This document shows positions 13,039 through 22,244 of a stretch of DNA of 64,000 nt, in pieces; the first letter of the stretch is position 1; every line of letters starts with the position of its first letter. The translations under genes and the position numbers were made by a program. The notes beneath the pieces were generated by a model that was given only the letters and a program-made list of their open reading frames with translations, ran no database searches and had not been told where the DNA came from. Where the stretch lies: positions 1-64,000 of the forward strand of contig CAJQUW010013656.1 in the NCBI GenBank assembly GCA_907163375.1. Direction: 5' to 3'. The stretch is from Prostheceraeus crozeri. Lineage: Eukaryota; Platyhelminthes; Polycladida; Euryleptidae.

Positions 13039-13875
13039 ATGGAAACATCTGCTTTACTGTTAGAGAAAGCGGAAGAGGCTAATGCATGGCTAATCGCATT
13101 TGAGGCGATGTGTAGGAGCAAAAGCATTCCGGACAAAGCAGGTACTGATGGGAATTCTCCAAAAACAGATAAGTTTTTAGAAAAATGTGGCACTAAGGCT
13201 CTACTAAAAATCGTTTCTTTAATGCCGGGGAAAGATATTGAAAAAGAACTCTTCTCAGATATCAAAAAAGTTATCAGATCGTATACAGAACCGACAAAAC
13301 GTCTTATCATAGCAGATCGAAACAACTTTCTTCTGTTAAAACAGGAACAGAGCGAATCTGAAATTGATTTTTGGTCGCGTCTAAACGACGCAAGCACATA
13401 CTGCAATTGGGATAAACTTGAATTGGGTGAACCAAGCACTGAACTTATAAAGCTCCGATTTATTGCAGGACTGAGAGATGAGTCTTTGAAAACAAAGATT
13501 TTAGAAAAGTTGCAAATGAGTCCCACAGCCTCAATGAACGATATTCTCGAGGTGTGTCAAGTCTCAGCACAGTTAAGTGAGTTCATTCAGAGCGATAAAG
13601 TTAGTGTGAAAAAGGCGGAGATTGCAAATACCTTTTCGTCTGAGAAACGGAAAAAAACCTTTGAATAGGGTATGTTCAAAGTGTAGTACATCACATGCTT
13701 ACAGAGAATGCCCAGCTGTCGGCAAGAAATGTAGAGCGTGTGGTCTGATGAACCATTTTGCCAAGTGTTGCACGGACGCTGCCAGAGGTTCACGTACGGA
13801 TCGGTTTAGGAATCACACTAACAGTAAGGAAAAGCACGGTACAGAGAAAAGCCACAGATCCACACACAGTTGACA
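13039..13875 (+). pseudogene. Ty3/gypsy gag region with zinc knuckles
   Basis: The first about 210 codons have the helical, charged composition of a gypsy Gag, with a DFWSRLNDAS segment typical of the capsid region. The following segment (about 13676-13795) carries a CSKCSTSHAYREC and a CRACGLMNHFAKCC knuckle, the nucleic-acid-binding nucleocapsid part. It is part of the fossil element and treated as non-functional. Confidence 0.75.
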
Positions 13876-16090
13876 TTTTTAATTTCGGGTCCGCTCCTGC
13901 CAAATTTGAAGAATTTAGCGTACACATTAAAGTTCCAAATTGATACTGGCGCCGAGATGTCGCTTATGTCAGAAAAGCAATGGGAAAGTATAGGGACACC
14001 GCCTGTGAAAGCAGCCGATGTGGTTCCTACAAATTACGATGAATCACAGATGGCTACCATTGGAATGTTGAACATCGATGTCGAGAAAAATGGGAAAAAC
14101 CATAGCATTGATTTTCTTGTGATAAAATGCAGGAAAGAGTATGGTTTGATAGGGCGTGATCTTATTGACGATAAGAAAACTAAGGTCGCATGCACATTTA
14201 TGGTAGAAAATGTCGAAACTGAGTTTTTGCACCCTATTGAAGGCTTTCAGGCTACCATCAAATTGAAAGAGGATGCGGAGCAACCAAAATTTATAAAGGC
14301 ACGCAAAGTCCCTTTTCATTTGCAGAAGCAGTTGGATGCAGAATTAGAGAAGCTTCAAAAGCAAGGTGTAATCGAGCCAGTTGACTTTTCAAATATAGCC
14401 AGTCCTGTAGTGTGGGTAAAGAAGGCTAATGATTCCTATAGATTGTGCGCCGATTTTAAAGCGACCCTGAATGGGAAAATAAAACCGTATTCCTACCCTC
14501 TTCCCACAACTGAAGAAATTTTTTCAAAAGTTGGAAAATCCACTCTTTTTGCCAAGATTGATCTTACAAGCGCTTATCACCAGATAGAGCTAGATTCTGA
14601 GTCAAAGAAACTGTCGATTATAAACACTCATAAGGGTTTATTTCAAATAAATAGATTGCAAATGGGGATGCGCAACTCAAGCGCAATATTTCAAAGATGT
14701 TTGGAATTCGTATTGCGGGGAATAGAAGGTCTATCAGGACGATATCATGGTTCATGCAGATTCTAAGAGAAAGTTGAAAAAGCGACTGGGATCTATTTTC
14801 CAAAGACTAGGTGAATATCGGGTAATATCAACAAAGATAAGTGTGTCACAGAAACTGAATCGTTGAAATTTCTTGGATTCTTGTTCACCAAAGATGGTAT
14901 CAAACCCGACCCAGCGTTGACAGCCAGAATCTCAGATGCGAAACCTCCTAAATCTGCGCAAGAACTAGCCAGCATATTAGGTTTATTCACATATTACGGT
15001 AGATTTGTTAGCAATTTTGCTCAACTTTGCTCACCCTTGCATGATGCTAAGAAAGAACCTTTCGAATGGAGCAGTCAATGTGAAAGAAATTTTCAAATTT
15101 TGAAGACAAAGCTTATTTCAGCTCCGGTCCTGCAGCCATTTGTCCCCTCGTTAGATTCTACTGTAACAGTTGACGCCTCATCAGATGCAATAGGTGCTGT
15201 CCTACAACAAGATGATCATCCAGTTTTATTTATCTCCAGGAAATTGAGTGAGACCGAGAAGAGGTACAGCAATATAGAGCGTGAAGGTCTTGCAGTTCTT
15301 TGGGCTTGCAAGAGGCTTGAACATTTCATTTTGGGAAAGCATTTCACGATAGAGACCGATCACAAACCACTTGTTTACATATTTTCTCCAGATAGTGCGA
15401 TGAAAGATGATATATCGCCAAGGTTGATGAACTTCGCTGTAAAGTTGATGAGATATGACTTCACGATCAAACACATCAAAGGTGAAATGAATGTAGTTGC
15501 TGACGCATTGTCGCGTGTGTTGATTGATAAGCATGATGTAAGCGATGATGTAAATATCTGTGAGATTAACTTTAGCGAACCGTGTGTTGAGGTTGATTTG
15601 CTTCAGGATGAGACTCTGAATGATCAATTCCTCTCTGACCTGAAGAAACGTATCCTCGGAGGAAGATGGAGTTCTCTATCTGCACGAGAAAAACCGTTCA
15701 AAAAGCTAGCGTTACAAATGACAGTTGACAAAGACCAACTGATTCGAGTTGGTTCCAAGATTGTTCCACCGCAAGCGTTGTATGAGCGTATTTTTCGGAA
15801 CGCTCACCAATCTCATTGTGGAACACAAGCAACTACACGGCTGATCGATCGTGAGTTTTGGTGGCCACAAATGAGAAGTTACGTTAACAATAAAGTTACA
15901 GCCTGCGAGACATGCAGAAGTGCGAGATTCCGGACAACCGATACTACACACACCTGGCCGAAGGAGGAGAATCCTTGGACTAGATTACATATCGATTGGG
16001 CCCAAACGAAAAGTGTCGGTAACGTTCTTATTGTGGTTGACACATTCTCTGGCTGGTTAGACAGAATTTTTTGTTTGCATTTGATTGACA
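13876..16090 (+). pseudogene. Ty3/gypsy pol region (PR-RT-RH-start of IN)
   Basis: Visible in order are an aspartic-protease IDTGAEMSLM box (about 13935), the RT core with TLFAKIDLTSAYHQIEL (about 14545), and the RNase H region with VTVDASSDAIGAVLQQ and the ETDHKPLVYIF block (15150-15390). The integrase zinc-binding part, with HQSHCG and CETCR, and the start of the catalytic core with HIDWAQ follow (15800-16060). Domain order PR-RT-RH-IN marks Ty3/gypsy rather than Ty1/copia. Broken and 3' incomplete. Confidence 0.85.
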
Positions 16091-16443
16091 CTTTTGTCTG
16101 CGCGAACGGTGAGATGAACGACGTCTAGCCATTTTTACAGGTGGATGTTAGAGTGTTCTTTGCTTAAACACGACAGCAGCGTCGAAACATTACCGTCGTA
16201 AACGCAATGAAATAGAGGAAGACATTGAGTACAGCACTAGTAAAAAGCAATACACTGAGAACAGCCATAGTACCAGTAGGATAGTCAGAAGCAAGTACAT
16301 GTGTGGGTAGCTGTAATGTATCATTCAGTGAGGTACTATAGTTCTATGAAAACAGCTCAGCTGTGTCGTTTGCTGATATGTTATGAGCCAGACATGAACA
16401 ATCTGTTTGTACGACGATGCTTGTAAAGTTTAATGCCTTTGCA

Positions 16444-16776
16444 TCAATTGTGCTTAAGTGGAAAAGGCTTCCCATAAGCAACGTGTAGAATACATAACTC
16501 ATGATGTATCAGTGATGAAAGTGTATTCGTAAACTGATTTGGTTTAAAATTATTAGATAGCATATAGTCAACTTCTTCACAGTTTGCGTGAATGATGATA
16601 GCATTACTCAAACGATGTATCATCTCTCTACAATCACTGGATGATAATAGTTTTTCCAACACAAGAATCCACTGCCTTGTATAATAATGCTTTCTCTTTT
16701 CAATGAGACGGTGATACAGTGGTGTCATGCTCATAGATGACTGTTCTAAAATCGACAAGGATTGCATCAAAATCAT
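16444..16776 (-). CDS. Unknown 110-aa protein in Polinton relict
   Basis: The start codon overlaps the stop of the upstream RING gene by ATGA (16773-16776), the compact style also used in the Polinton at 51802 and 53185. The product is rich in His, Ser and Leu with no transmembrane segment. I do not recognise the family. It is an open frame in a relict and may be non-functional. Confidence 0.4.
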   Translation of the reverse strand: MILMQSLSILEQSSMSMTPLYHRLIEKRKHYYTRQWILVLEKLLSSSDCREMIHRLSNAIIIHANCEEVDYMLSNNFKPNQFTNTLSSLIHHELCILHVAYGKPFPLKHN

Positions 16777-17150
16777 TTATATACATTGACTGTTGAAATT
16801 ATTTCTTGATCACAGATGGGGCACAACATAGTTTCCAAAGGTACATAGCACGTAGAACACATAACAGAATGACAACATGGTAAAAAGAGAAGGGACCGTT
16901 CCCTTTTAAAACACTCAACGCAGTTCCGCTCACCTAATAATTTAAACGTCTCTTCTTCCAATTTCTTTCTGTAGTCACTTTTATTGGTAGAGCTACTTGG
17001 CAAATCAGTTGCAAATGCCACTTTTTTCTTTTTCACTCCAGATCGATCTAATTTCATCCTCCTATTTTCACTATCATTACATTGCAGCATGGAAAAATCC
17101 TCTATCCATCGATCCAAATGATGATTCATAGCATGCTCATCTAGATCCAT
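16773..17150 (-). CDS. RING-finger protein in Polinton relict
   Basis: 125 codons. The C-terminal third has the C3HC4 RING pattern: CVEC, then LPCCHSVMCSTC, then CPIC. This zinc-binding fold usually recruits E2 ubiquitin-conjugating enzymes. The N-terminal half is charged and Ser-rich. RING-like small proteins also sit near the other end of the young Polinton (52859-53188 and 54266-54514), so a viral-type RING is a better fit than a host gene. An IAP-type host RING fragment is the alternative. Confidence 0.6.
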   Translation of the reverse strand: MDLDEHAMNHHLDRWIEDFSMLQCNDSENRRMKLDRSGVKKKKVAFATDLPSSSTNKSDYRKKLEEETFKLLGERNCVECFKRERSLLFLPCCHSVMCSTCYVPLETMLCPICDQEIISTVNVYK

Positions 17151-17226
17151 TAGTCTTTCAACTAAAGCGCCAGCTTTAATATTTTCATTTACAAGTGCAA
17201 AGGAGATTTTATGAGGTAACCTGTTT

Positions 17227-17880
17227 CAGATAGCTAAATGTCGCCCTGGCGGTCAGAGTACAACGTTGAGACGAAAGGCAACCGCTTGGAAACATGACGC
17301 AGAGAGGTTTCACAAGGATTACCATTGCCAACGTCCCGTGCAGTTCTCATCACTACGGACTTCACCGCTGTCTCGAAAGAACGCCCAACAACAGGAAGTA
17401 TGACACCGAAAATCTCCGTGACTTGCACCATCAATGACTTGATAGCCGGACATGAACACCGGTGGAGTTGGTAAGTCATTGCTTTGATCAGCTTGATAGC
17501 AAGCCGTGATTCACAAGCGTTTTGCAATGGAGATGTTTAGATGCCACCCATGACAAGATAGCTAAGACTCAACCGATTGGCGTTCAAAGTGCTACGTTGA
17601 GAACTGTGTCAAATGCCCAACATGAGTTGCCCCAGCGGTTTCGGTCTAAAATATGACACACTCCCTTGCCACACTTATCACTACGGCATCATCCGCCGTC
17701 CCGAAGGAACACCCTGTCAGTGGAATATTACAGCAAAACTCTCCGTGTCATGCTCGCTTTCAGTGAAAAGCCGCTTGTGTCATGGAAAGACCGGCTCGTA
17801 CACACTTATGCATGCCTTCATTGACCTCAGCAGGGTCGAAAACCCCAGAAAACCTCCAAAAATAGTGAATTTAAATTTTT
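17227..17880. repeat. Two diverged copies of a structured non-coding block
   Basis: Copy one (about 17227-17540) and copy two (about 17560-17880) share ATAGCTAA...TACGTTGAGA and GTCCCGAA/GTCTCGAA-GGAACACCC/AGAACGCCC landmarks. Copy one also matches the reverse complement of 37640-37985. It contains a GCTTG-ATAG-CAAGC hairpin (17491-17504) with an outer ATCA/TGAT stem. The open frames across both copies do not correspond, so the conserved signal is not coding. Confidence 0.5.
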
Positions 17881-18299
17881 CAACTTTTTAGTACTACTTA
17901 TGAAATTTTATAAGTAGTCTGTCACTATAGGTCTGATCAATAGCGATCGACTCTTTTTTGAATCAAGTCAAACGGACTTGTAGAAGCAAAGTTACAAGCC
18001 TTTAAGTTTTGGAGTCTTTTATGGCCTGGAGACGAAGGCCATCTCCTGGCGAACCTTTAAGTCTGACGCCTTAGCTGATAACAGCAATGAAATTTTCTAA
18101 GTCGGTTTCTGACAGAAACCCGAAATTTGGAATGTCCAATGCTATCATCAGAGCTCCGGAGTTCACCTACCCCAACCCAGTCGGTAGGAGAATTGATTTC
18201 CACAAACAGAGTTTCCACTTGCATAGTTTGTGGCGATCAGCTGATGACGTAAGATCCATCATCCAAAAACTTTAAACCCGTCTATCTCCGGTTCTAGTG

Positions 18300-19610
18300 C
18301 TCCGATTGACTTCAAATTTTGATAGCCATGTTTTCTCGCTCTCCCCTTTCATTTAAGACATCCCTCGACTCTCTACGATGACCAGAAGCCGAGTTGGAAA
18401 AACTCGCTATTTCAAAAAGTTCCAAAATCTTGGAAAATGCGGAAAAACTCGATTCTAACAGGCTCTCATTTGGAAACGAAACCTTCCACACATCTGAAAA
18501 GATAGGATCCTACGATGACCAGAAGGCGAGTTCTGCAGAATGGCACGCTGATTCCAAATCTGGTCTCTGTTTTCCCGTCCGAGGCTTGGTCCACCCGCTA
18601 GAGCCATTTTCGTAAAAATTCTAACTCGTTTTTTTCACCAATTTCCCAAATTTTCAATGGCGTCTCACATCTAAACGATATGAACAAGCCGTTTCTTCCA
18701 CTGAATTTGTCTCACTCTCAGCTTTCAAATGAGCTATTGCACGACTTTCTACGATCTCTAGAACCAAAGTTGGAAGTCTCCCCCAGAGGGGAGGGCGTCC
18801 TCAAAACTTTTTCCCTCCGATTTTATTAGACCCAAAAATTCCGAATTTGCCCTCCGTTTTCCCATCCGAGGCCTCCTTCATGTCGAAAAATGGACTTTCT
18901 CATCCCAAAACATCCAAAACCCGCCTTTTCCAACTCTGACGTTTTCCTGCCATTTTCCTCTCTAAACCCAGGAAAATAGGGCCAAACTGAGCTTTCCACT
19001 GCATTTTTCTCATTCTCAGCTTTCAAATGAGCTATCACATGACTTTCTACGATCTCTAGAACCAAAGTTGGAAGTCTGACAGGAGGGGGGGGGGACGTCC
19101 TCGAAATTTTTTCTCTCCGATTTCGCTGGAAACATCCTAACCCAAAATTTCACGTAGATTCCGAATCTGGCCTCCGTTTTCCCATCCGAGGCCTCCTTCA
19201 TGCCGAAAACGACTTTTCTCATCCCAAAACCACCAAAACCCGCCTTTTTCCAACTCTGCCGTTTTCAGAGATTCCACCCCTTGCCTCTCAGGAAAACTCC
19301 TCCTGCCATCCTTCTCAACCCAAAATTTCACGTAGACTCCGAATCTGACCTCCAATTTCCCATCCGAACCCTCCTTCATGACGAAAAACGACTTTTCTCA
19401 TCTCAAAAACCACCAAAACCCACCTTTTCTCACTCTATCCTTCCCACATTCCTACCGCCTTCCTTCGTAGATTCCACCGCTTGTTGGAAAACTCCTTCCT
19501 TCCTTCCTTCCAGAGGGGGGTTGGGAACTGTTTCTTCCTCTCGGACCCATCCTTCCATCACATCCTTGGCGACCTCCTTCCTCTCTCCAGAGGGGGGCTG
19601 AGTCAGCATG
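18300..19610. repeat. Degenerate tandem Polinton terminal-repeat units
   Basis: Units ending in CCGTTTTCCCATCCGAGGCC recur near 18563, 18851, 19172 and 19349. Each is preceded by the AATTTGTCTCACTCTCAGCTTTCAAATGA/GAACCAAAGTTGGAAG-type text that also occurs in the Polinton terminal repeat (55800-56040). CCAGAGGGGGG occurs near 19511 and 19587, as in the Polinton terminus. The open frames here are repeat by-products. Confidence 0.6.
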
Positions 19611-19639
19611 ATGACTCATCGTTTCACATTTTGAACTTG

Positions 19640-20335
19640 CGCCTGGGATGGGATTACTACTTGCGTCAATTATTCAATTTCTTAGATGGTGGTTCAGGAG
19701 GACCTGCATCATTTTCTGGGCTCATTGGTGTATTCCTTCAAGGCTGTGAAAACTACAGTTCTGTTCCCTTCACAGCTGTAAGCGATCGAGGGTGCTTATC
19801 GATGTTCTCCAATACAGATGACCTTAGCAGAGATCAAAAGTACTTGTATGACCTCTGTCAGTCGGTCATCAAGGGTGAGATTCATAAAGAATTGGAAGCA
19901 AAGAAGCCAGGATCGTTGGCTCACTCCAGATGGTTGACAATCGCGTCGCGAATATTGAGAACTTACGTTTGCGCACCAAATCCTTCATGGCAGTTGCAAA
20001 CTCTCACAGAATTCATTATTCGTGTGCATGCTCCGGTATGGTTTAACATCAGACTTCATCCGTATTTATGGGAAATTATCGAATTTTCCAGATTTCTACC
20101 GCAAAGTCGTTTGGAAGTTGTTGACGCGGTGCTGAGCAGAAACGCTTTTTATGCCAACCCGGAAAATCTTATTCTCTCCATGCTGCATGTTCCAGACCGT
20201 GGTGTGAAGAAATTCGCGCTTGACAAGCTGAAAATCTCCCAAAATGCAAGTTCGAGGTTTACCAATGAAGTAAGAAAATTCAGAGTTCCATCGTTGAACT
20301 TCAATGGGCGAAAATACTACGATATGTTTGATTGA
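19640..20335 (+). CDS. Fragment of a widespread invertebrate repeat-associated protein
   Basis: From about 19640 the frame reads like a family of uncharacterised proteins scattered in arthropod, nematode and cnidarian genomes. Landmarks are GPASFSGLIGVFLQGCE, LSRDQKYLYDLCQSV, HSRWLTIASRILRTYV, a VHAPVWFNI block, RNAFYANPENLILSML and a C-terminal SLNFNGRKYYDMFD ending in a stop. I know the pattern from memory only; the multi-copy distribution suggests a transposon-derived protein. The N-terminal half is missing because the relict terminal repeats abut directly upstream, so this is probably non-functional. Its catalytic type is unknown. Confidence 0.5.
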   Translation, partial: RLGWDYYLRQLFNFLDGGSGGPASFSGLIGVFLQGCENYSSVPFTAVSDRGCLSMFSNTDDLSRDQKYLYDLCQSVIKGEIHKELEAKKPGSLAHSRWLTIASRILRTYVCAPNPSWQLQTLTEFIIRVHAPVWFNIRLHPYLWEIIEFSRFLPQSRLEVVDAVLSRNAFYANPENLILSMLHVPDRGVKKFALDKLKISQNASSRFTNEVRKFRVPSLNFNGRKYYDMFD

Positions 20336-21343
20336 GAAAAAGTGATTTTGACCACCCCACCTGTTTTGAGAATTGGAAGAATTAACGAATCACGTTATTT
20401 CAAAGTCGGAGATTCTTCCAAAATTGCCCGGTCACACACAGGCTGTGGAAAGATTCATCAAGGTGACCCGTGCATCCGAACTGGTAAATGAAAAAACAGA
20501 CATGGATTCATAGAAACAAGAATTCAATCAAGATCTGAAATGCCAAAGTTTGAATCAAAACGACATTTCCATATATAATTTGATTAAAATTTTCCCATGA
20601 TTCATTTCCCCTGAGTTCAGGAAACGAGAACATTGTTATGCAAGTGGACGGCGGGCAATCGGTGTATTCTATTTTCGTGAACTCATTAAATTCGTAAATT
20701 TTACGTTTTCTGTAATTGTTCTGAGTACGATGGCTTAAATACTCTGTATATCATTTAATAGGCCCTTCAACTTAAATGAGGAAGTGATAAAATGCTCTAA
20801 AGACTTAACATGACAATTAAGCCTAAAGTAAATAGCATTTTTAGAAATTATTATGATGTCAAAATAATTGGAAAAATGCAAAAATTCTTAATTTTTTAAA
20901 AAGTTTTCAATTGAATGGCGGCACCTCTAAACATAATCAAATCGTATTGGTTTTTGGTTTACAAACTCTTCATATGATTGAGACAAAAGTCTGATATGGG
21001 CCGAAGCTCATTTCGACAAAATTAAGTTTTGCGTATAGTGACGCTCCACCCTACTGTATACAGATACTTTTTTGAGTCGACAATCTGCCTAGCACGTATA
21101 TACTTACTCTATTGTGAAACCGTGGTCATAATTGGAATGCATCTACCAATGTCTTCAATTTTATTGGTCGAATACGATTTCGACGGTTCGACCGCACTAG
21201 TACTGGGTTGAATGCTGAATCGCCAGCTTCAGCTTCTTCTGCGCATGCATGCAGCTTGATTTTTGTATTTCAACATTGCATTGTATGAATGAGTTGTATT
21301 TATTCATGACATAAAAACTTTTATTATATGTCACTTCTTTTCA
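20336..21343. other. Non-coding stretch upstream of alpha-SNAP
   Basis: AT-rich with no gene. It should hold the alpha-SNAP promoter or an intron in its 5' UTR, because a polypyrimidine acceptor (CTTCTTTTCAG, ending 21344) lies 6 nt before the start codon. Confidence 0.5.
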
Positions 21344-21350
21344 GGTTGCA

Positions 21351-22244
21351 ATGACTGACAGCGAGCAGAAAGCACGGGACCTGATAGCGCAAGCTGAGAA
21401 GAAGATGAAAAGCAGTGGATTTTTTTCATCTTTTTTTGGAAGTTCTGGAAAGCGAGATGAAGCCTGTGAACTTCTCGTTCGAGCAGGAAACGCTTTCAAA
21501 ATTGCAAAAAAGTGGAAAGATGCCGGCAACGCTTTCTCTAGAGCTGCTCAGCTACAAATTGAAGGTGGTGTGCGACATGAAGGGGCGGTGCAGTATATAG
21601 AAGCTGCAAACTGTTACAAAAAAACTGATTTTCAAATTGCCGTTGAAACGTACGAAAAGGCAATTGATATTTACACAGACATGGGGCGATTTAACATGGC
21701 CGCCAAATATCATACAAACGTAGGAGAAATATTTGAAGAGCAGATCAGAGATGTCGATAAAGCTATTTCTCACTATGAGCGGGCAGCGGATTATTACAAA
21801 GGCGAAGAATCTAAAAGTTCAGCAAACAAAGTCTTAGTTAAGGTGGCGAATCTGAGTGCGATGGCGGAAAATTATTCTCGAGCCGCGGAACTTTATGAAG
21901 ACATTGGTCGTGAAGCTGCCGAAAATAGTCTACTCAAATATGGCGCCAAAGATTATTTTTTCAAAGCTGTTGCTTGTCAAATGTGTGTCGATATAGTTCA
22001 AGGTCGTATTGCTTATGATAAATACGTAGAAATATTTCCCACATTTACCGACTCACGAGAGGCTAAGCTTTTGATTAAGCTACTAGAGGCAGTCGAAAAC
22101 AACAAAGTTGATGACTTTACCACAGCATTACAGGAATTTGATAATATTTCACGTTTGGATCCTTTGGTGACGAAGTTGTTCGGGAAGGTCAAGAAGGGAA
22201 TAGCAGACTCAGAAGCGGCCGGTGCACTTGGTGATCAATGCTAA
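21351..22244 (+). CDS. NAPA: Alpha-SNAP (soluble NSF attachment protein)
   Basis: 297 codons, the usual length for alpha-SNAP, and collinear with the family from end to end. It links NSF to post-fusion SNARE complexes so that NSF ATPase activity can take them apart, on cytosolic faces of membranes. Seen here are the N-terminal membrane-attachment loop SSGFFSSFFGSSGK (about residues 21-34), TPR-like helical repeats with AIDIYTDMGRFNMAAKYH and HYERAADYYKGEESKSSANK, then LLKYGAKDYFFKA and FPTFTDSREAKLL near the C-terminus. The C-terminal NSF-contact tail ends GVLGDQC-like with a short unusual extension. The whole CDS lies in one exon, with only a 5' UTR acceptor (21344) upstream. The ATG is the first after that acceptor. 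Confidence 0.96.
   Translation: MTDSEQKARDLIAQAEKKMKSSGFFSSFFGSSGKRDEACELLVRAGNAFKIAKKWKDAGNAFSRAAQLQIEGGVRHEGAVQYIEAANCYKKTDFQIAVETYEKAIDIYTDMGRFNMAAKYHTNVGEIFEEQIRDVDKAISHYERAADYYKGEESKSSANKVLVKVANLSAMAENYSRAAELYEDIGREAAENSLLKYGAKDYFFKAVACQMCVDIVQGRIAYDKYVEIFPTFTDSREAKLLIKLLEAVENNKVDDFTTALQEFDNISRLDPLVTKLFGKVKKGIADSEAAGALGDQC

Larger units (their letters stand above)
12880..16125 (+). mobile_element. Ty3/gypsy LTR-retrotransposon fossil, 3' incomplete
   Basis: Gag, zinc knuckles, protease, reverse transcriptase, RNase H and the start of integrase follow in standard Ty3/gypsy order on the plus strand. A TGGTGTCAGAAG sequence at 12893 is a plausible tRNA primer-binding site. The element lacks its 3' part and no LTR pair could be found. 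It is broken in about four places, so it is a fossil of moderate age. The next landmark downstream is the Polinton relict. Confidence 0.88.
16440..19610 (-). mobile_element. Relict of a Polinton end, inverted orientation
   Basis: Three signals in the right order match the left end of the Polinton at 33750, read on the minus strand. Terminal-repeat-like units lie at 18300-19610 with the shared core AATGGCGTCTCACAT and the CCAGAGGGGGG motif. Next comes a non-coding block (17227-17880) similar to the reverse complement of 37640-37985, including the 19-mer CATGACGCAGAGAGGTTT(C/A)A. Then come two tightly overlapping genes transcribed away from the terminus. The outermost about 80 bp of the terminal repeat are not seen. 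Divergence is high, so the relict is much older than the Polinton at 33.75 kb. Confidence 0.6.
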
